64,000 bases of DNA from Bradyrhizobium frederickii (lineage in GTDB: Bacteria; Pseudomonadota; Alphaproteobacteria; Rhizobiales; Xanthobacteraceae). Made by a program: the position numbers and the translations under genes. Each line of letters starts with the position of its first letter. Position 1 is the first letter of the stretch. The notes beneath the pieces were generated by a model that searched no databases, had not been told where the DNA came from, and saw only the letters and a list, made by a program, of their open reading frames with translations. Of this stretch, positions 25,811-34,178 are shown piece by piece. Location: assembly GCF_004570865.1 (NCBI RefSeq), contig NZ_SPQS01000001.1, positions 434,001 to 498,000 on the forward strand, in the 5' to 3' direction.

Positions 25811-28504
25811 ATGTCAACTTATCGTCTGAATAATCTGTTGGCGCCGCGTTCAGTTGCGCTCGTCGGCGCGAGCGCCCGTCCGGTCTCGGTGGGACGCGCC
25901 GTTCTCGAGAACATTCGCAAGGCTGAATTCAAGGGGCGATTTGGCCTCGTCAATCCACGTCATGCCGAAATCGGCGGCATCGCCGCGGTGAAGAGCATGG
26001 ACGCTTTGGACTTCGTGCCCGAGCTCGTGGTCATCACCGCGCCTGCGCGTGAGATTCCAGGTATCATCGACCAGGCCGGGCGTCGCGGCTCGGCGGGCGC
26101 CTTGATCGTCTCGGCCGGGCTCGGCCACGGACCGGGATCTCTGCACGAGGCTGCCAGCACCGCAGCCCGCAAATACGGCATGCGGCTGATCGGACCGAAC
26201 TGTCTCGGCATCATGATGCCCGGCGTCAGCCTGAATGCCAGCTTTGCCGCGCATATGCCGGGGGCGGGCAGCCTCGCGCTGATCTCGCAATCGGGTGCGA
26301 TCGCTGCCGGCATGGTCGATTGGGCCGCCCAACGCGGCGTCGGCTTCTCCGGCATCGTCTCGATCGGCGATCAGATCGACGTCGATATTGCCGATCTGCT
26401 CGACTATTTCGCGATGGACCACAAGACGCGCGCGATCCTGCTCTACATCGAGTCCATCAAGGATGCGCGCAAGTTCATGTCGGCGGCGCGCGCCGCCGCG
26501 CGCGTGAAGCCCGTCGTCGTGGTGAAGTCCGGCCGCATGGCGCAGGGCGCGAAGGCGGCTGCCACTCATACCGGCGCCCTCGCCGGCGCTGACGCCGTCT
26601 ATGACGCGGCGTTCCGCCGCGCGGGCATCCTGCGGGTCTCCGATCTGCGTGAGCTGTTCGATTGTGCCGAGACACTCGGCCGCCTCGAATCGCCGGCCGG
26701 AAAGCGCCTCGCCATCCTGACCAATGGCGGCGGCATCGGCGTGCTCGCCGTCGATCGACTGGTCGAACTCGGTGGAATTCCGGCGACCATTTCGGCGGAG
26801 ACGCGTAAGAAGCTGGATGCTGCGTTGCCGCCGACCTGGTCAGGTGCAAATCCCGTCGACATCGTCGGTGACGCCGACGCCGCGCGCTATGCGGCGGCGC
26901 TGGAGCTGCTGCTGGCCGATCGCGACAATGACGCGGTTCTGGTTCTCAATGTGCAAACCGCGATCGCCTCGGCGGCCGAGATCGCTGCGACCGTGACGGA
27001 GCTCGTCGGCAAATATCGGAACGAGCACCGCCGATGGGCCAAGCCGGTGCTGGCGGCCTGGGTCGGTGCCGACCAGGACATCATTCAGGCGCTTTCCAGC
27101 GCCGGTGTGCCGAACTATCCGACCGAGGACGACGCCGTGCGCGGCTTCATGCATCTGGTCCGGCACCGGGAAGTGGTGGAGGAGCTGAGTCAGGTTCCAC
27201 CCGCGATGCCCGACACATTCGTTCCGGACGCACAAGGGGCGCGGCAGATCGTCACCGCCGCGATCGCGGACGGCCGCCAATGGCTCGAGCCGGTCGAGAT
27301 CAAGCATCTGCTCGAAGCCTATGACATCGCGATGGTGCCGACTTATGCCGCAGCCGATGTCGAGCAGGCGGTAGCCTATGCCAGGGAAATCTTCGCACAG
27401 GGCGGCACCGTCGTGTTGAAGATCATGTCGCGGGACATCGTCCACAAATCCGATGTCGGCGGCGTCGTGCTCAATCTGACAACGCCGGAGGCCGTGCGTG
27501 CGGCCACCTCCGATATTCTCGCCCGGGCGAGAAAGCTGCGGCCCGAGGCCCGCATCGGCGGCGTCATCGTCCAGGCCATGGTCGTCAAGGCGAAGGCGCG
27601 CGAGCTGATCCTGGGCCTCGCGGACGATCCCACTTTCGGCACGGTCGTGGTGTTCGGTCGTGGCGGCACGGCGGTCGAGATCATCAACGACAAGGCGCTC
27701 GCGCTGCCGCCGCTGGATTTGCAGCTCGCCCGCGATTTGATCGACCGCACGCGCGTGTCGCGGCTGCTGAAGGCGTATCGTGATGTGCCAGCGGTCAAGC
27801 AAGACGCGGTCGCCATGGTGCTTGTCAAGCTGGCGCAGATGGCCGCCGATATTCCCGAGATCCGGGAATTCGACATCAATCCGTTGCTGGCGGACGAAAC
27901 CGGCGTGACTGCGGTGGATGCCCGCGTCGCGGTCGCCCCGCCGCAACGAAAGTTCGTCGGCTCCGGCCCGGCCAATTTCGCCGTTCGCGCCTATCCGTCA
28001 CAATGGGAGCGCCGCCTCAAGCTCAAGGACGACTGGCGCATCTTCGTGCGGCCCATGCGCCCGGAGGATGAGCCGACCATCCACGAATTCCTGCGCCACG
28101 TCACGCCGCACGACCTTCGCCTGCGGTTCTTCGCGCCGATGAAGGAGTTTACCCACGAATTCATCGCGCGCCTGACCCAGCTCGACTATGCGCGCGCGAT
28201 GGCCTTCATTGCATTCGACGAGGCCACCGGCGAGATGGTCGGCGTGGTCCGGCTCCATTCGGATTCGATCTACGAGAGCGGTGAATATGCGATCCTGCTG
28301 CGCTCCGACCTGAAGGGCAGGGGGCTCGGCTGGGCCCTCATGCAGCTCATCATCGACTATGCCAAGTCGGAAGGGCTGAAGGTCATTTCGGGCGACGTGC
28401 TCCAGGAGAACACCGTGATGCTCGAAATGTGCCGAAACCTCGGCTTCGAGGTCAGACCGGACCCGGCCGAACCCGACATCTGCGACGTCAAGTTGAAGCT
28501 CTGA
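25811..28504 (+). CDS. NDP-forming acyl-CoA synthetase / GNAT fusion (Pat-like)
   Basis: Protein of 897 aa with, in order, a CoA-binding domain (residues about 5-135, RSVALVGAS), a succinyl-CoA-ligase-like domain (about 150-460), an ATP-grasp domain (about 480-700) and a C-terminal GNAT acetyltransferase (about 740-897). This matches the Pat/YfiQ protein-lysine acetyltransferases that regulate acetyl-CoA synthetase. The residue H253 (ATHTGALAG) occupies the place of the phosphorylated His of ADP-forming synthetases, which Salmonella Pat is described as lacking, so this copy may keep ligase activity. It follows the universal stress protein gene in the same direction. Confidence 0.85.
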   Translation: MSTYRLNNLLAPRSVALVGASARPVSVGRAVLENIRKAEFKGRFGLVNPRHAEIGGIAAVKSMDALDFVPELVVITAPAREIPGIIDQAGRRGSAGALIVSAGLGHGPGSLHEAASTAARKYGMRLIGPNCLGIMMPGVSLNASFAAHMPGAGSLALISQSGAIAAGMVDWAAQRGVGFSGIVSIGDQIDVDIADLLDYFAMDHKTRAILLYIESIKDARKFMSAARAAARVKPVVVVKSGRMAQGAKAAATHTGALAGADAVYDAAFRRAGILRVSDLRELFDCAETLGRLESPAGKRLAILTNGGGIGVLAVDRLVELGGIPATISAETRKKLDAALPPTWSGANPVDIVGDADAARYAAALELLLADRDNDAVLVLNVQTAIASAAEIAATVTELVGKYRNEHRRWAKPVLAAWVGADQDIIQALSSAGVPNYPTEDDAVRGFMHLVRHREVVEELSQVPPAMPDTFVPDAQGARQIVTAAIADGRQWLEPVEIKHLLEAYDIAMVPTYAAADVEQAVAYAREIFAQGGTVVLKIMSRDIVHKSDVGGVVLNLTTPEAVRAATSDILARARKLRPEARIGGVIVQAMVVKAKARELILGLADDPTFGTVVVFGRGGTAVEIINDKALALPPLDLQLARDLIDRTRVSRLLKAYRDVPAVKQDAVAMVLVKLAQMAADIPEIREFDINPLLADETGVTAVDARVAVAPPQRKFVGSGPANFAVRAYPSQWERRLKLKDDWRIFVRPMRPEDEPTIHEFLRHVTPHDLRLRFFAPMKEFTHEFIARLTQLDYARAMAFIAFDEATGEMVGVVRLHSDSIYESGEYAILLRSDLKGRGLGWALMQLIIDYAKSEGLKVISGDVLQENTVMLEMCRNLGFEVRPDPAEPDICDVKLKL

Positions 28505-28513
28505 GCGCACCCC

Positions 28514-29026
28514 TCAGGAGCGCGCTTCGGCCGAACCTGCGGCGGTGGATGTCTTGCCAGATGTCTTGGCCGATGTTCCGGCCGTCGACCGCAAATTCTT
28601 CACGATGATCGCGATCAGCGGCACCAGCACCGGCACGATCGTGCTGAGCGGATGATGCACCGCGCCCGACACCTGGGCCTGGAGTGCGCGCGCCTCGAGC
28701 TGAAGGGCTTCGATGGAGGCGTCGTGGATTTCGCCGGCGAGCTCGATGTCCCGGCCGGACGGAGCGCGGCCGGCGATGATGAAGATGGCAGCCGCGATGG
28801 CGAAATTGACGGCACCGAGGATGGCCGCCGCGGCAATCGCACTCCAGATCTGGACCAGCGCGAAATAGGCCGCCAGCTCCAGCATCAGAAGCCCGAACGC
28901 CGCAACCAGTGCTGCGAAGGCGCGCAGGCCGAGGCCGATCAGCAGATGACGCAGCCTGATGTCCGCGATGATCCTGTCGGTGCGCCACAGCACGCGCAGA
29001 TGTTTGACCACGTTCTCGGTATTCAC
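28514..29026 (-). CDS. Putative membrane protein, phage-holin-like superfamily
   Basis: Integral membrane protein of 170 aa with two strongly hydrophobic segments near residues 30-90 and a third near 125-145, then a Ser/Thr/Lys-rich tail. The layout resembles the holin-X/DUF1469-type small membrane proteins that often pair with ElaB/YqjD-like proteins (E. coli yqjD-yqjE). The start is GTG at 29026, directly touching the stop of the upstream gene, so the two are coupled. It is not evidence of a prophage. Function unknown. Confidence 0.65.
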   Translation of the reverse strand: MNTENVVKHLRVLWRTDRIIADIRLRHLLIGLGLRAFAALVAAFGLLMLELAAYFALVQIWSAIAAAAILGAVNFAIAAAIFIIAGRAPSGRDIELAGEIHDASIEALQLEARALQAQVSGAVHHPLSTIVPVLVPLIAIIVKNLRSTAGTSAKTSGKTSTAAGSAEARS

Positions 29027-29302
29027 CTAGTGTCTCCTCAGCATGAAGCCGACGACCACGCCGAGCGCGAAGGCGGAGGCGAGCGATGCGATAGGACGGT
29101 CCGCAATGAGGCCCCGAAGCTGCTCCTGCTCTTCCTCGACGGTCTCGCCGAGCTCGGTGAGCGCAGCCCTGATCTGATCGGCGAGCGCCTCGGCGCGATC
29201 TTTCGAGCTCTCGAACATCTCCTCGCCGGCGGTGCTCAGCAAGCGCGTCACATCAACCTTCAGCGTGCGCAATTCTTCGCTCATCCTGTCACGGTCGAAC
29301 AT
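29027..29302 (-). CDS. ElaB/YqjD-like membrane-anchored protein (DUF883)
   Basis: Protein of 91 aa with a charged helical N-terminal part and a C-terminal hydrophobic anchor ending in MLRRH. The segment RGLIADRPIASLASAFALGVVVGFMLRRH is typical of DUF883/ElaB proteins, which in E. coli attach ribosomes to the membrane in stationary phase. I chose ATG 29302; an upstream in-frame TTG (29332) would add ten residues and lacks a clear ribosome site. Two FixK/FNR-type boxes lie in the divergent gap to the MlaE-like permease. Confidence 0.75.
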   Translation of the reverse strand: MFDRDRMSEELRTLKVDVTRLLSTAGEEMFESSKDRAEALADQIRAALTELGETVEEEQEQLRGLIADRPIASLASAFALGVVVGFMLRRH

Positions 29303-29359
29303 GGACCTGATATCCCCATTGAACGGACGCAAGCCTAGGGCCCGCGTACGCGATCACGC

Positions 29360-29373
29360 TTGATTTGCGTCAA
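29360..29373. promoter_or_regulatory. FixK/FNR-type box 5
   Basis: TTGATTTGCGTCAA, in the divergent gap between the ElaB-like gene and the MlaE-like gene. Confidence 0.55.
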
Positions 29374-29393
29374 TCGGCAGGGCAGTTCAGCTC

Positions 29394-29407
29394 TTGAGAC
29401 AGGTCAA
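29394..29407. promoter_or_regulatory. FixK/FNR-type box 6
   Basis: TTGAGACAGGTCAA, 34 bases from box 5 and 69 bases upstream of the MlaE-like start; left arm deviates at the fifth base. Confidence 0.45.
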
Positions 29408-29475
29408 GCCGGCCGCCATATGCTGGCCTAGAAATGCCGTCTGAATGGGACTGATTGTCCCGACGAGGTGGAAGC

Positions 29476-30612
29476 GTGAACCACGAACCGCTGTTGCTCG
29501 CGACGCCGTCCGGCGACGTGCTGAACCTGCGTCCCGAAGGGCCCTGGACCGCCGCGAATGTGGTCATGCTCGAGACATTGTCCCGCTCGGTCGGAGCCGA
29601 CGTCGATCGCTCGCGCGCCGTCACCCTGGACATGTCGGGCGTCAGTGCGCTCGACACGCTCGGCGCCTGGGTCCTCGAGAAGCTGTCGCGCAGGGCCGCA
29701 TCATCCGGAAGATCGGCTGAGTTCGTCGGCGTCGCTGATCATTTCAGCGGGCTGATGGATGAGGTGCGCCAAGTCAACCGCCACACGCCGGCCCCCACGG
29801 CCGCGCCCAACCCGGTGTTGGCGAGGCTCGGCGATCTCGGCAAATCCACGGTCGGCGCCCGCGAAGACGTCACGATCTTCCTCGAGTTGCTCGGCGCATT
29901 GTTCATGGCGGTGATCGGTGTGCTGCGCCGGCCGCGATCGCTGCGGCTGACCTCTTTGGTCTATCAGCTCTACCGCATCGGGTGGCAGGCGATTCCCATC
30001 GTCGCGCTCATCACCTTCCTGATCGGCGCCATCATCGCGCAGCAGGGCTTCTTCCATTTCCGCAGATTCGGCGCGGAATCGTATACTGTCGACATGGTCG
30101 GCATCCTGGTGCTGCGTGAGCTCGGCGTGCTGATCGTCGCCATCATGGTCGCCGGCCGGTCGGGAAGTGCCTACACTGCCGAGCTCGGCTCGATGAAGAT
30201 GCGCGAGGAGATTGACGCGCTCTCCACCATGGGGCTCGATCCCGTGGAGGTCCTGATCCTGCCGCGCGTTGCGGCCCTGGTCATTGCCTTGCCCATTCTC
30301 ACTTTCATTGGATCGATTGCCGCGCTCTATGGCGGCGGTCTCGTCGCACAATTCTATGGCGATATGGGACCGGCGATCTATATGGCGCGGCTGCACGAGG
30401 CCATCTCGGTCACGCATTTCGAGGTGGGCATCTTGAAGGCGCCGTTCATGGCGCTGGTGATCGGAATCGTGGCCTGCAGCGAGGGACTGCGGGTCAAGGG
30501 CAGCGCCGAGTCGCTCGGGCGACAGACCACGACGTCGGTGGTGAAATCGATCTTCCTGGTGATCGTGCTCGACGGCCTGTTTGCGGTCTTCTTTGCCTCG
30601 ATCGGAATGTGA
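29476..30612 (+). CDS. MlaE-family permease with N-terminal STAS domain
   Basis: Inner-membrane permease (about 378 aa) of an MCE-type ABC transporter for phospholipids or related lipids. Residues about 1-100 form a STAS domain (AVTLDMSGVSALDTLGAWVLEKL), the rest the MlaE fold with several membrane segments and the conserved GMKMREEIDALSTMGLDP-like loop. GTG at 29476 with GAGGTGGAAG upstream is the chosen start. The next gene, its ATPase, follows 2 bases on. STAS-MlaE fusions are widespread, in place of a separate MlaB; direction of lipid movement is not readable. Confidence 0.88.
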   Translation: MNHEPLLLATPSGDVLNLRPEGPWTAANVVMLETLSRSVGADVDRSRAVTLDMSGVSALDTLGAWVLEKLSRRAASSGRSAEFVGVADHFSGLMDEVRQVNRHTPAPTAAPNPVLARLGDLGKSTVGAREDVTIFLELLGALFMAVIGVLRRPRSLRLTSLVYQLYRIGWQAIPIVALITFLIGAIIAQQGFFHFRRFGAESYTVDMVGILVLRELGVLIVAIMVAGRSGSAYTAELGSMKMREEIDALSTMGLDPVEVLILPRVAALVIALPILTFIGSIAALYGGGLVAQFYGDMGPAIYMARLHEAISVTHFEVGILKAPFMALVIGIVACSEGLRVKGSAESLGRQTTTSVVKSIFLVIVLDGLFAVFFASIGM

Positions 30613-30614
30613 CG

Positions 30615-31382
30615 ATGGACGCGCCGCAAGACCAGTTCGCGATCCGCGTCCGTGACCTCGTGGTCGGCTTCGGCCGCCAGACGGTGCTCGATCATCTGTC
30701 ACTCGACGTCCGCCGCGGCGAGATCCTTGGGCTGGTCGGGGCGTCCGGCGGCGGCAAGTCGGTACTGATGCGGACCATCATCGGCCTGATCCCGCGCCGG
30801 GGCGGGACCATCGAAGTGATGGGACAACCCACCGGGGGGCACGGTCGAGGCGCAGCCACGACGTGGGGCATCCTGTTCCAGCAGGGCGCGCTGTTCTCCT
30901 CGCTCACGGTCCGCCAGAACGTCCAGTTTCCCTTGCGCGAAAATCTGGTCCTGTCGCAGGAGCTGATGGATGAGATCGCGATCGCCAAGCTCGAAATGGT
31001 CGGCTTGCGTGCCCAGGACGCCGACAAATATCCGGCGGAACTGTCCGGCGGCATGACCAAGCGCGTGGCGCTGGCCCGCGCGCTCGCGCTCGATCCGCCG
31101 ATCCTGTTCCTGGACGAGCCGACCTCCGGCCTCGATCCGATCGCCGCCGGCGAATTCGATGCGCTGATCAAGACGCTGCAAAAGACGCTGGGGCTGACCG
31201 TGTTCATGGTGACCCACGATCTTGCGAGCCTGACCACGGTCTGCGACCGCGTCGCCGCGCTCGCCGACGGCAAGATCGTGGCGATCGGCCCGATGCGCGA
31301 ATTGCTGCAATCCGAGCATCCCTGGGTGCGCGCTTATTTCCACGGCAAGCGCTCGCAGATGCTGCAACACGAGATGAGATGA
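30615..31382 (+). CDS. MlaF-family ABC transporter ATP-binding protein
   Basis: Cytoplasmic ATPase of 255 aa for the lipid transporter. It has Walker A GASGGGKS near residue 40, the signature LSGGMTKR, and Walker B with ILFLDEPTSGLDP. The GGM(T/S)KR signature is characteristic of MlaF. I chose the ATG at 30615, two bases after the permease stop and with GGAATG upstream; a GTG at 30609 overlapping the permease stop is an alternative. It lies between the permease and MlaD-like genes in a compact operon. Confidence 0.9.
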   Translation: MDAPQDQFAIRVRDLVVGFGRQTVLDHLSLDVRRGEILGLVGASGGGKSVLMRTIIGLIPRRGGTIEVMGQPTGGHGRGAATTWGILFQQGALFSSLTVRQNVQFPLRENLVLSQELMDEIAIAKLEMVGLRAQDADKYPAELSGGMTKRVALARALALDPPILFLDEPTSGLDPIAAGEFDALIKTLQKTLGLTVFMVTHDLASLTTVCDRVAALADGKIVAIGPMRELLQSEHPWVRAYFHGKRSQMLQHEMR

Positions 31383-31385
31383 GAC

Positions 31386-32489
31386 ATGGAAACCCGCGCT
31401 CCCTACGTGCTGATCGGCAGTTTCGTGCTGGCCGCGATCCTTGCGGTGTTCGGCTTCGTCTATTGGCTGAGCAACACCGGCGGCATCGGACCGCGCACGA
31501 ACTACCATGTGCAATTCCAGGGGCCGGTCCCAGGCCTGCTGGTCGGCGCCGGCGTGCTGTTCAACGGCATCCGCGTCGGTGAGGTGACCCAGCTCGGGCT
31601 CGCGCCCGACAATCCGCGCTTCGTCAATGCCACGATTTCGGTTGCGACCGCCACGCCGGTCCGCTCCGATACCAGGGTCGGTCTCGAATTTCAGGGCCTG
31701 ACCGGCGTGCCGGTGGTGACGTTGGAGGGCGGCGCGATCGTCGCCAAATCCGGCGAGCCCGTGACCCTGATCGCCGAGGCCGGCGCCGGCCAGAGCATGA
31801 CGCAGGCGGCGCGGGATGCGCTGCGGCGGGTCGATACGGTGCTTCAGGACAATTCCGGCCCGCTCAAGGACACCATCGCGAATTTCAAGACCTTCTCCGA
31901 CGGGCTCGCGCGCAACACCGGCAAGGTCGACGGCATTCTGGCCGGCCTGGAGAAGATGACCGGCGGCGGCGCTCCCGCGCAGAAGGTCACCTACGACCTG
32001 CACATCCCGCAGAACCTCGGGCCCGCCGGCAAGACACTGTCGGCATCACTGGCCATCCCCGAGCCGAGCGCGGTCGCAATGCTGCAGACCCAGCGCATGC
32101 TGTTCGCGCCTGTCGGCGACAGACCGGGCTTTGCCGACTTCCTCTGGGCCGACAGCATTCCGAAACTGGTGCAGGCACGCCTGATCGACAGTTTCGAGAA
32201 TTACGACATCGCCCACGCCCCGTTGCGCGCGAGCGATCTCGGTCAGGCGGATTACCAGCTCCTGATCGACATCCGGCGCTTTCGGATCGTCACGGAGGGC
32301 GAGGCGAGGGTCGAGATCGGACTGTCGGCGCGGATCGTCGACAAGAACGGCAAGGTGGTTGCCTCGCGCCTGGTCGAGACCAGCGAGAAGCTCGACAAGG
32401 TCGAGCCCGCCGCTTCAGTCGCCGCCTTCGACGCGGCCTTTGCCCGCATCGCCAAGGAGCTGATCGGGTGGACCGTGCAGGCGGTATAG
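31386..32489 (+). CDS. MlaD-like MCE protein fused to a PqiC/ABC_trans_aux domain
   Basis: Protein of 367 aa. An N-terminal membrane anchor (APYVLIGSFVLAAILAVFGFVYW) leads to an MCE domain (about 40-115), a helical linker, and from about residue 195 a second domain (VTYDLHIPQNL to the end) like the ABC-type transport auxiliary lipoprotein (PqiC/LptE-like) component, normally a separate outer-membrane lipoprotein. MCE rings bridge the periplasm for lipid transfer. The fused auxiliary domain suggests a single anchored chain replaces a two-protein module. It ends 6 bases before the convergent cytochrome gene. Confidence 0.8.
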   Translation: METRAPYVLIGSFVLAAILAVFGFVYWLSNTGGIGPRTNYHVQFQGPVPGLLVGAGVLFNGIRVGEVTQLGLAPDNPRFVNATISVATATPVRSDTRVGLEFQGLTGVPVVTLEGGAIVAKSGEPVTLIAEAGAGQSMTQAARDALRRVDTVLQDNSGPLKDTIANFKTFSDGLARNTGKVDGILAGLEKMTGGGAPAQKVTYDLHIPQNLGPAGKTLSASLAIPEPSAVAMLQTQRMLFAPVGDRPGFADFLWADSIPKLVQARLIDSFENYDIAHAPLRASDLGQADYQLLIDIRRFRIVTEGEARVEIGLSARIVDKNGKVVASRLVETSEKLDKVEPAASVAAFDAAFARIAKELIGWTVQAV

Positions 32490-32495
32490 CGCGGT

Positions 32496-32813
32496 CTATT
32501 CCAGCGTTTTCAGGTAGGACAGAAGGTCGTGGATCTGGTCTGGATTGAGCTCGAAGGCCGGCATGTCGGCGTGACCGGTGTAAATCCCCTCGGCCAGCGC
32601 CTCGCCCAGGGTCTCGATCGGGTAACGCCGATGCAGCATGCGCAGCGGGGGAGCGCCCTCGAGCGGGCTGCGGGAGGCGCGGTCAATGGCATGGCAGCGC
32701 GCGCAATTGGCCCTTGCAAAGGCCTTGCCACGCTGTTCGGCGGTCGGCGCCGCCAGGGCAGGAGTAATCAGAAGCAGCCCAATCAGGCTGTGACGCAGGG
32801 CGCCTTGCAGCAT
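32496..32813 (-). CDS. Small periplasmic c-type cytochrome
   Basis: Protein of 105 aa with a cleavable signal peptide (MLQGALRHSLIGLLLITPALA) and one haem-binding site CARCH at about residues 36-40; the axial Met is probably in HADMPAF. It is a class I monohaem cytochrome for electron transfer in the periplasm. I chose ATG 32813 because the longer in-frame start adds residues before an obvious signal peptide. A FixK/FNR-type box lies 57 bases upstream, so it probably serves respiration at low oxygen. Confidence 0.88.
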   Translation of the reverse strand: MLQGALRHSLIGLLLITPALAAPTAEQRGKAFARANCARCHAIDRASRSPLEGAPPLRMLHRRYPIETLGEALAEGIYTGHADMPAFELNPDQIHDLLSYLKTLE

Positions 32814-32869
32814 AGAAAAGTGATCCCGTCGAACGCTGGAGCAGAATAAGACGGGGATGCCACCCAAAT

Positions 32870-32883
32870 TTGATCTGAGTCAA
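32870..32883. promoter_or_regulatory. FixK/FNR-type box 7
   Basis: TTGATCTGAGTCAA, in the divergent gap between the cytochrome and the FNR-type regulator genes. Confidence 0.6.
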
Positions 32884-32982
32884 TTGGCTTTGGCGCAGTG
32901 CAGTAAAATCCAGCCGCGCGGTGGACTCGGCCTGGGGCTGGGCGCAGCCGGCGCGGGGAGCGGTGGATGAAGCCTTGTGGTC

Positions 32983-33678
32983 ATGATTGAGCCGAACGGA
33001 CATTTTTGCAACGATTGTGTCGTACGCGGTGCGGCGGTTTGTTCGTCGCTGAATGCGACCGAGCTCAGGGAGTTCGAGCATCTCGGGCGCCGCGTTCATT
33101 TCGACTCGGGCGAGACCGTTTTCTCCGAAGAGGACATCACGACCTCGTTCTACAACGTCCTCGAAGGCGTCATGCGGCTGTACAAGCTGCTGCCGGACGG
33201 CCGGCGGCAGATCGTCGGTTTCGCGTTGCCCGGCGATTTCCTGGGGATGAACATTTCCGGCCGGCACAATTTTTCGGCCGACGCGATCGGTGTCGTGACC
33301 GTGTGCCAGTTCGCCAAAGCCCCGTTCAACCGTTTCATCGAAGACCGGCCGCTTCTGCTCAAGCGGATCAACGAGCTGGCCATTCGCGAGTTGAGCCAGG
33401 CGCGCGATCATATGGTGCTGCTCGGCCGCCGTTCGGCCGACGAGAAGGTGGCGACCTTCCTGCTCGGCTGGCGTGAACGGCTGGTCGCGCGCAAGGGCCT
33501 GTCCGACACGGTTCCGCTTCCGATGAGCCGTCAGGACATCGCCGACTATCTCGGCCTGACCATCGAAACCGTCAGTCGCACCTTCACCAAGCTGGAGCGT
33601 CATGGCGTGATCGAGATCATTCACGGCGGTATCAGCCTGCTCGATCCCGCGCGCGCCGAGGCGATGGCCGCGGCCTGA
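32983..33678 (+). CDS. FNR-type transcriptional regulator (FnrN/FixK1-like) with cysteine cluster
   Basis: Crp/Fnr regulator of 231 aa. An N-terminal motif has Cys at 9, 12 and 20 (C-x2-C-x7-C) and a fourth Cys at 108, the arrangement expected to carry an oxygen-sensitive [4Fe-4S] cluster. The recognition helix reads LTIETVSRTF (E195, S198, R199), the residues that read TTGAT half-sites. Box 7 lies just upstream and box 8 just downstream, so autoregulation and local control are likely. The sister gene FixK2 lacks the cluster, so this is more like FnrN/FixK1. ATG at 32983 (or GTG at 32977) is the start. Confidence 0.88.
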   Translation: MIEPNGHFCNDCVVRGAAVCSSLNATELREFEHLGRRVHFDSGETVFSEEDITTSFYNVLEGVMRLYKLLPDGRRQIVGFALPGDFLGMNISGRHNFSADAIGVVTVCQFAKAPFNRFIEDRPLLLKRINELAIRELSQARDHMVLLGRRSADEKVATFLLGWRERLVARKGLSDTVPLPMSRQDIADYLGLTIETVSRTFTKLERHGVIEIIHGGISLLDPARAEAMAAA

Positions 33679-33704
33679 CATTCCGCCGCAACGCCCTGAC
33701 GTTT

Positions 33705-33718
33705 TTGATCTCGATCAA
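33705..33718. promoter_or_regulatory. FixK/FNR-type box 8 (perfect consensus)
   Basis: TTGATCTCGATCAA, the exact TTGAT-N4-ATCAA consensus, 52 bases upstream of the 41-residue membrane peptide gene. Confidence 0.7.
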
Positions 33719-33770
33719 TGACGCCGGCCGACTGCAGCAAAATAATGCCGCAAACTTTGGGGAGGGAATA

Positions 33771-33896
33771 ATGCCCGCTGACGCGTTGCTGGTGACCGTT
33801 GTCGTCGTCGCAATTTTCGTCGTGTTTGCCGCTGTCCTGGCCTGGGCCGATCGGCAAACCAGCTCCGTCCGGCTCGACCCGGATTCCAGGCGCTGA
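33771..33896 (+). CDS. Small single-span membrane protein (41 aa)
   Basis: A 41-residue peptide with one transmembrane segment (LLVTVVVVAIFVVFAAVLAW, residues 6-25) and a polar C-terminal tail (ADRQTSSVRLDPDSRR). A strong ribosome site (GGAGGG) sits 4 bases before the ATG, and a perfect FixK/FNR box lies upstream, so it is probably real despite its size. It could be a small subunit of a respiratory or membrane complex. No family is recognised. Confidence 0.6.
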   Translation: MPADALLVTVVVVAIFVVFAAVLAWADRQTSSVRLDPDSRR

Positions 33897-34045
33897 AGCT
33901 CCCGAGATCGTAGTCCGCTAAGACCTGCCAACAGGCCGACGGCTCGTCCGGCCGGCCCGGCTGTTCGCCAGCGCCTCAACGCAATCGCGGCTCGCTCCGC
34001 CTGCAACTCTGCATCGATTGGAACGTCCAGGTGCATCCTTCGGGT

Positions 34046-34074
34046 GCGGGCTTTCGGCCCGCCCGCGGCTTTTT
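34046..34074. terminator. Candidate stem-loop before the second Crp-type gene
   Basis: GCGGGC-TTTCG-GCCCGC forms a 6-bp stem; a second short G/C run and TTTTT follow seven bases later. It sits in the 282-base gap at 33897-34178, in which I see no gene or other feature. Weak terminator candidate only. Confidence 0.25.
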
Positions 34075-34178
34075 CGCGGCATTTGCCTCAAACCGCGCGC
34101 GTGCTTTCCGGTTGAAAACCCTGATAACGTTGACTACGCAGGAACCTCACTGCCTCGCAGTCTTAGGAGCCCCGCGGC

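Noticed and set aside
28514..29026. Holin-like small membrane protein as a sign of a prophage
   Set aside because: No other phage gene is near; such proteins commonly pair with ElaB/YqjD-like proteins as here.
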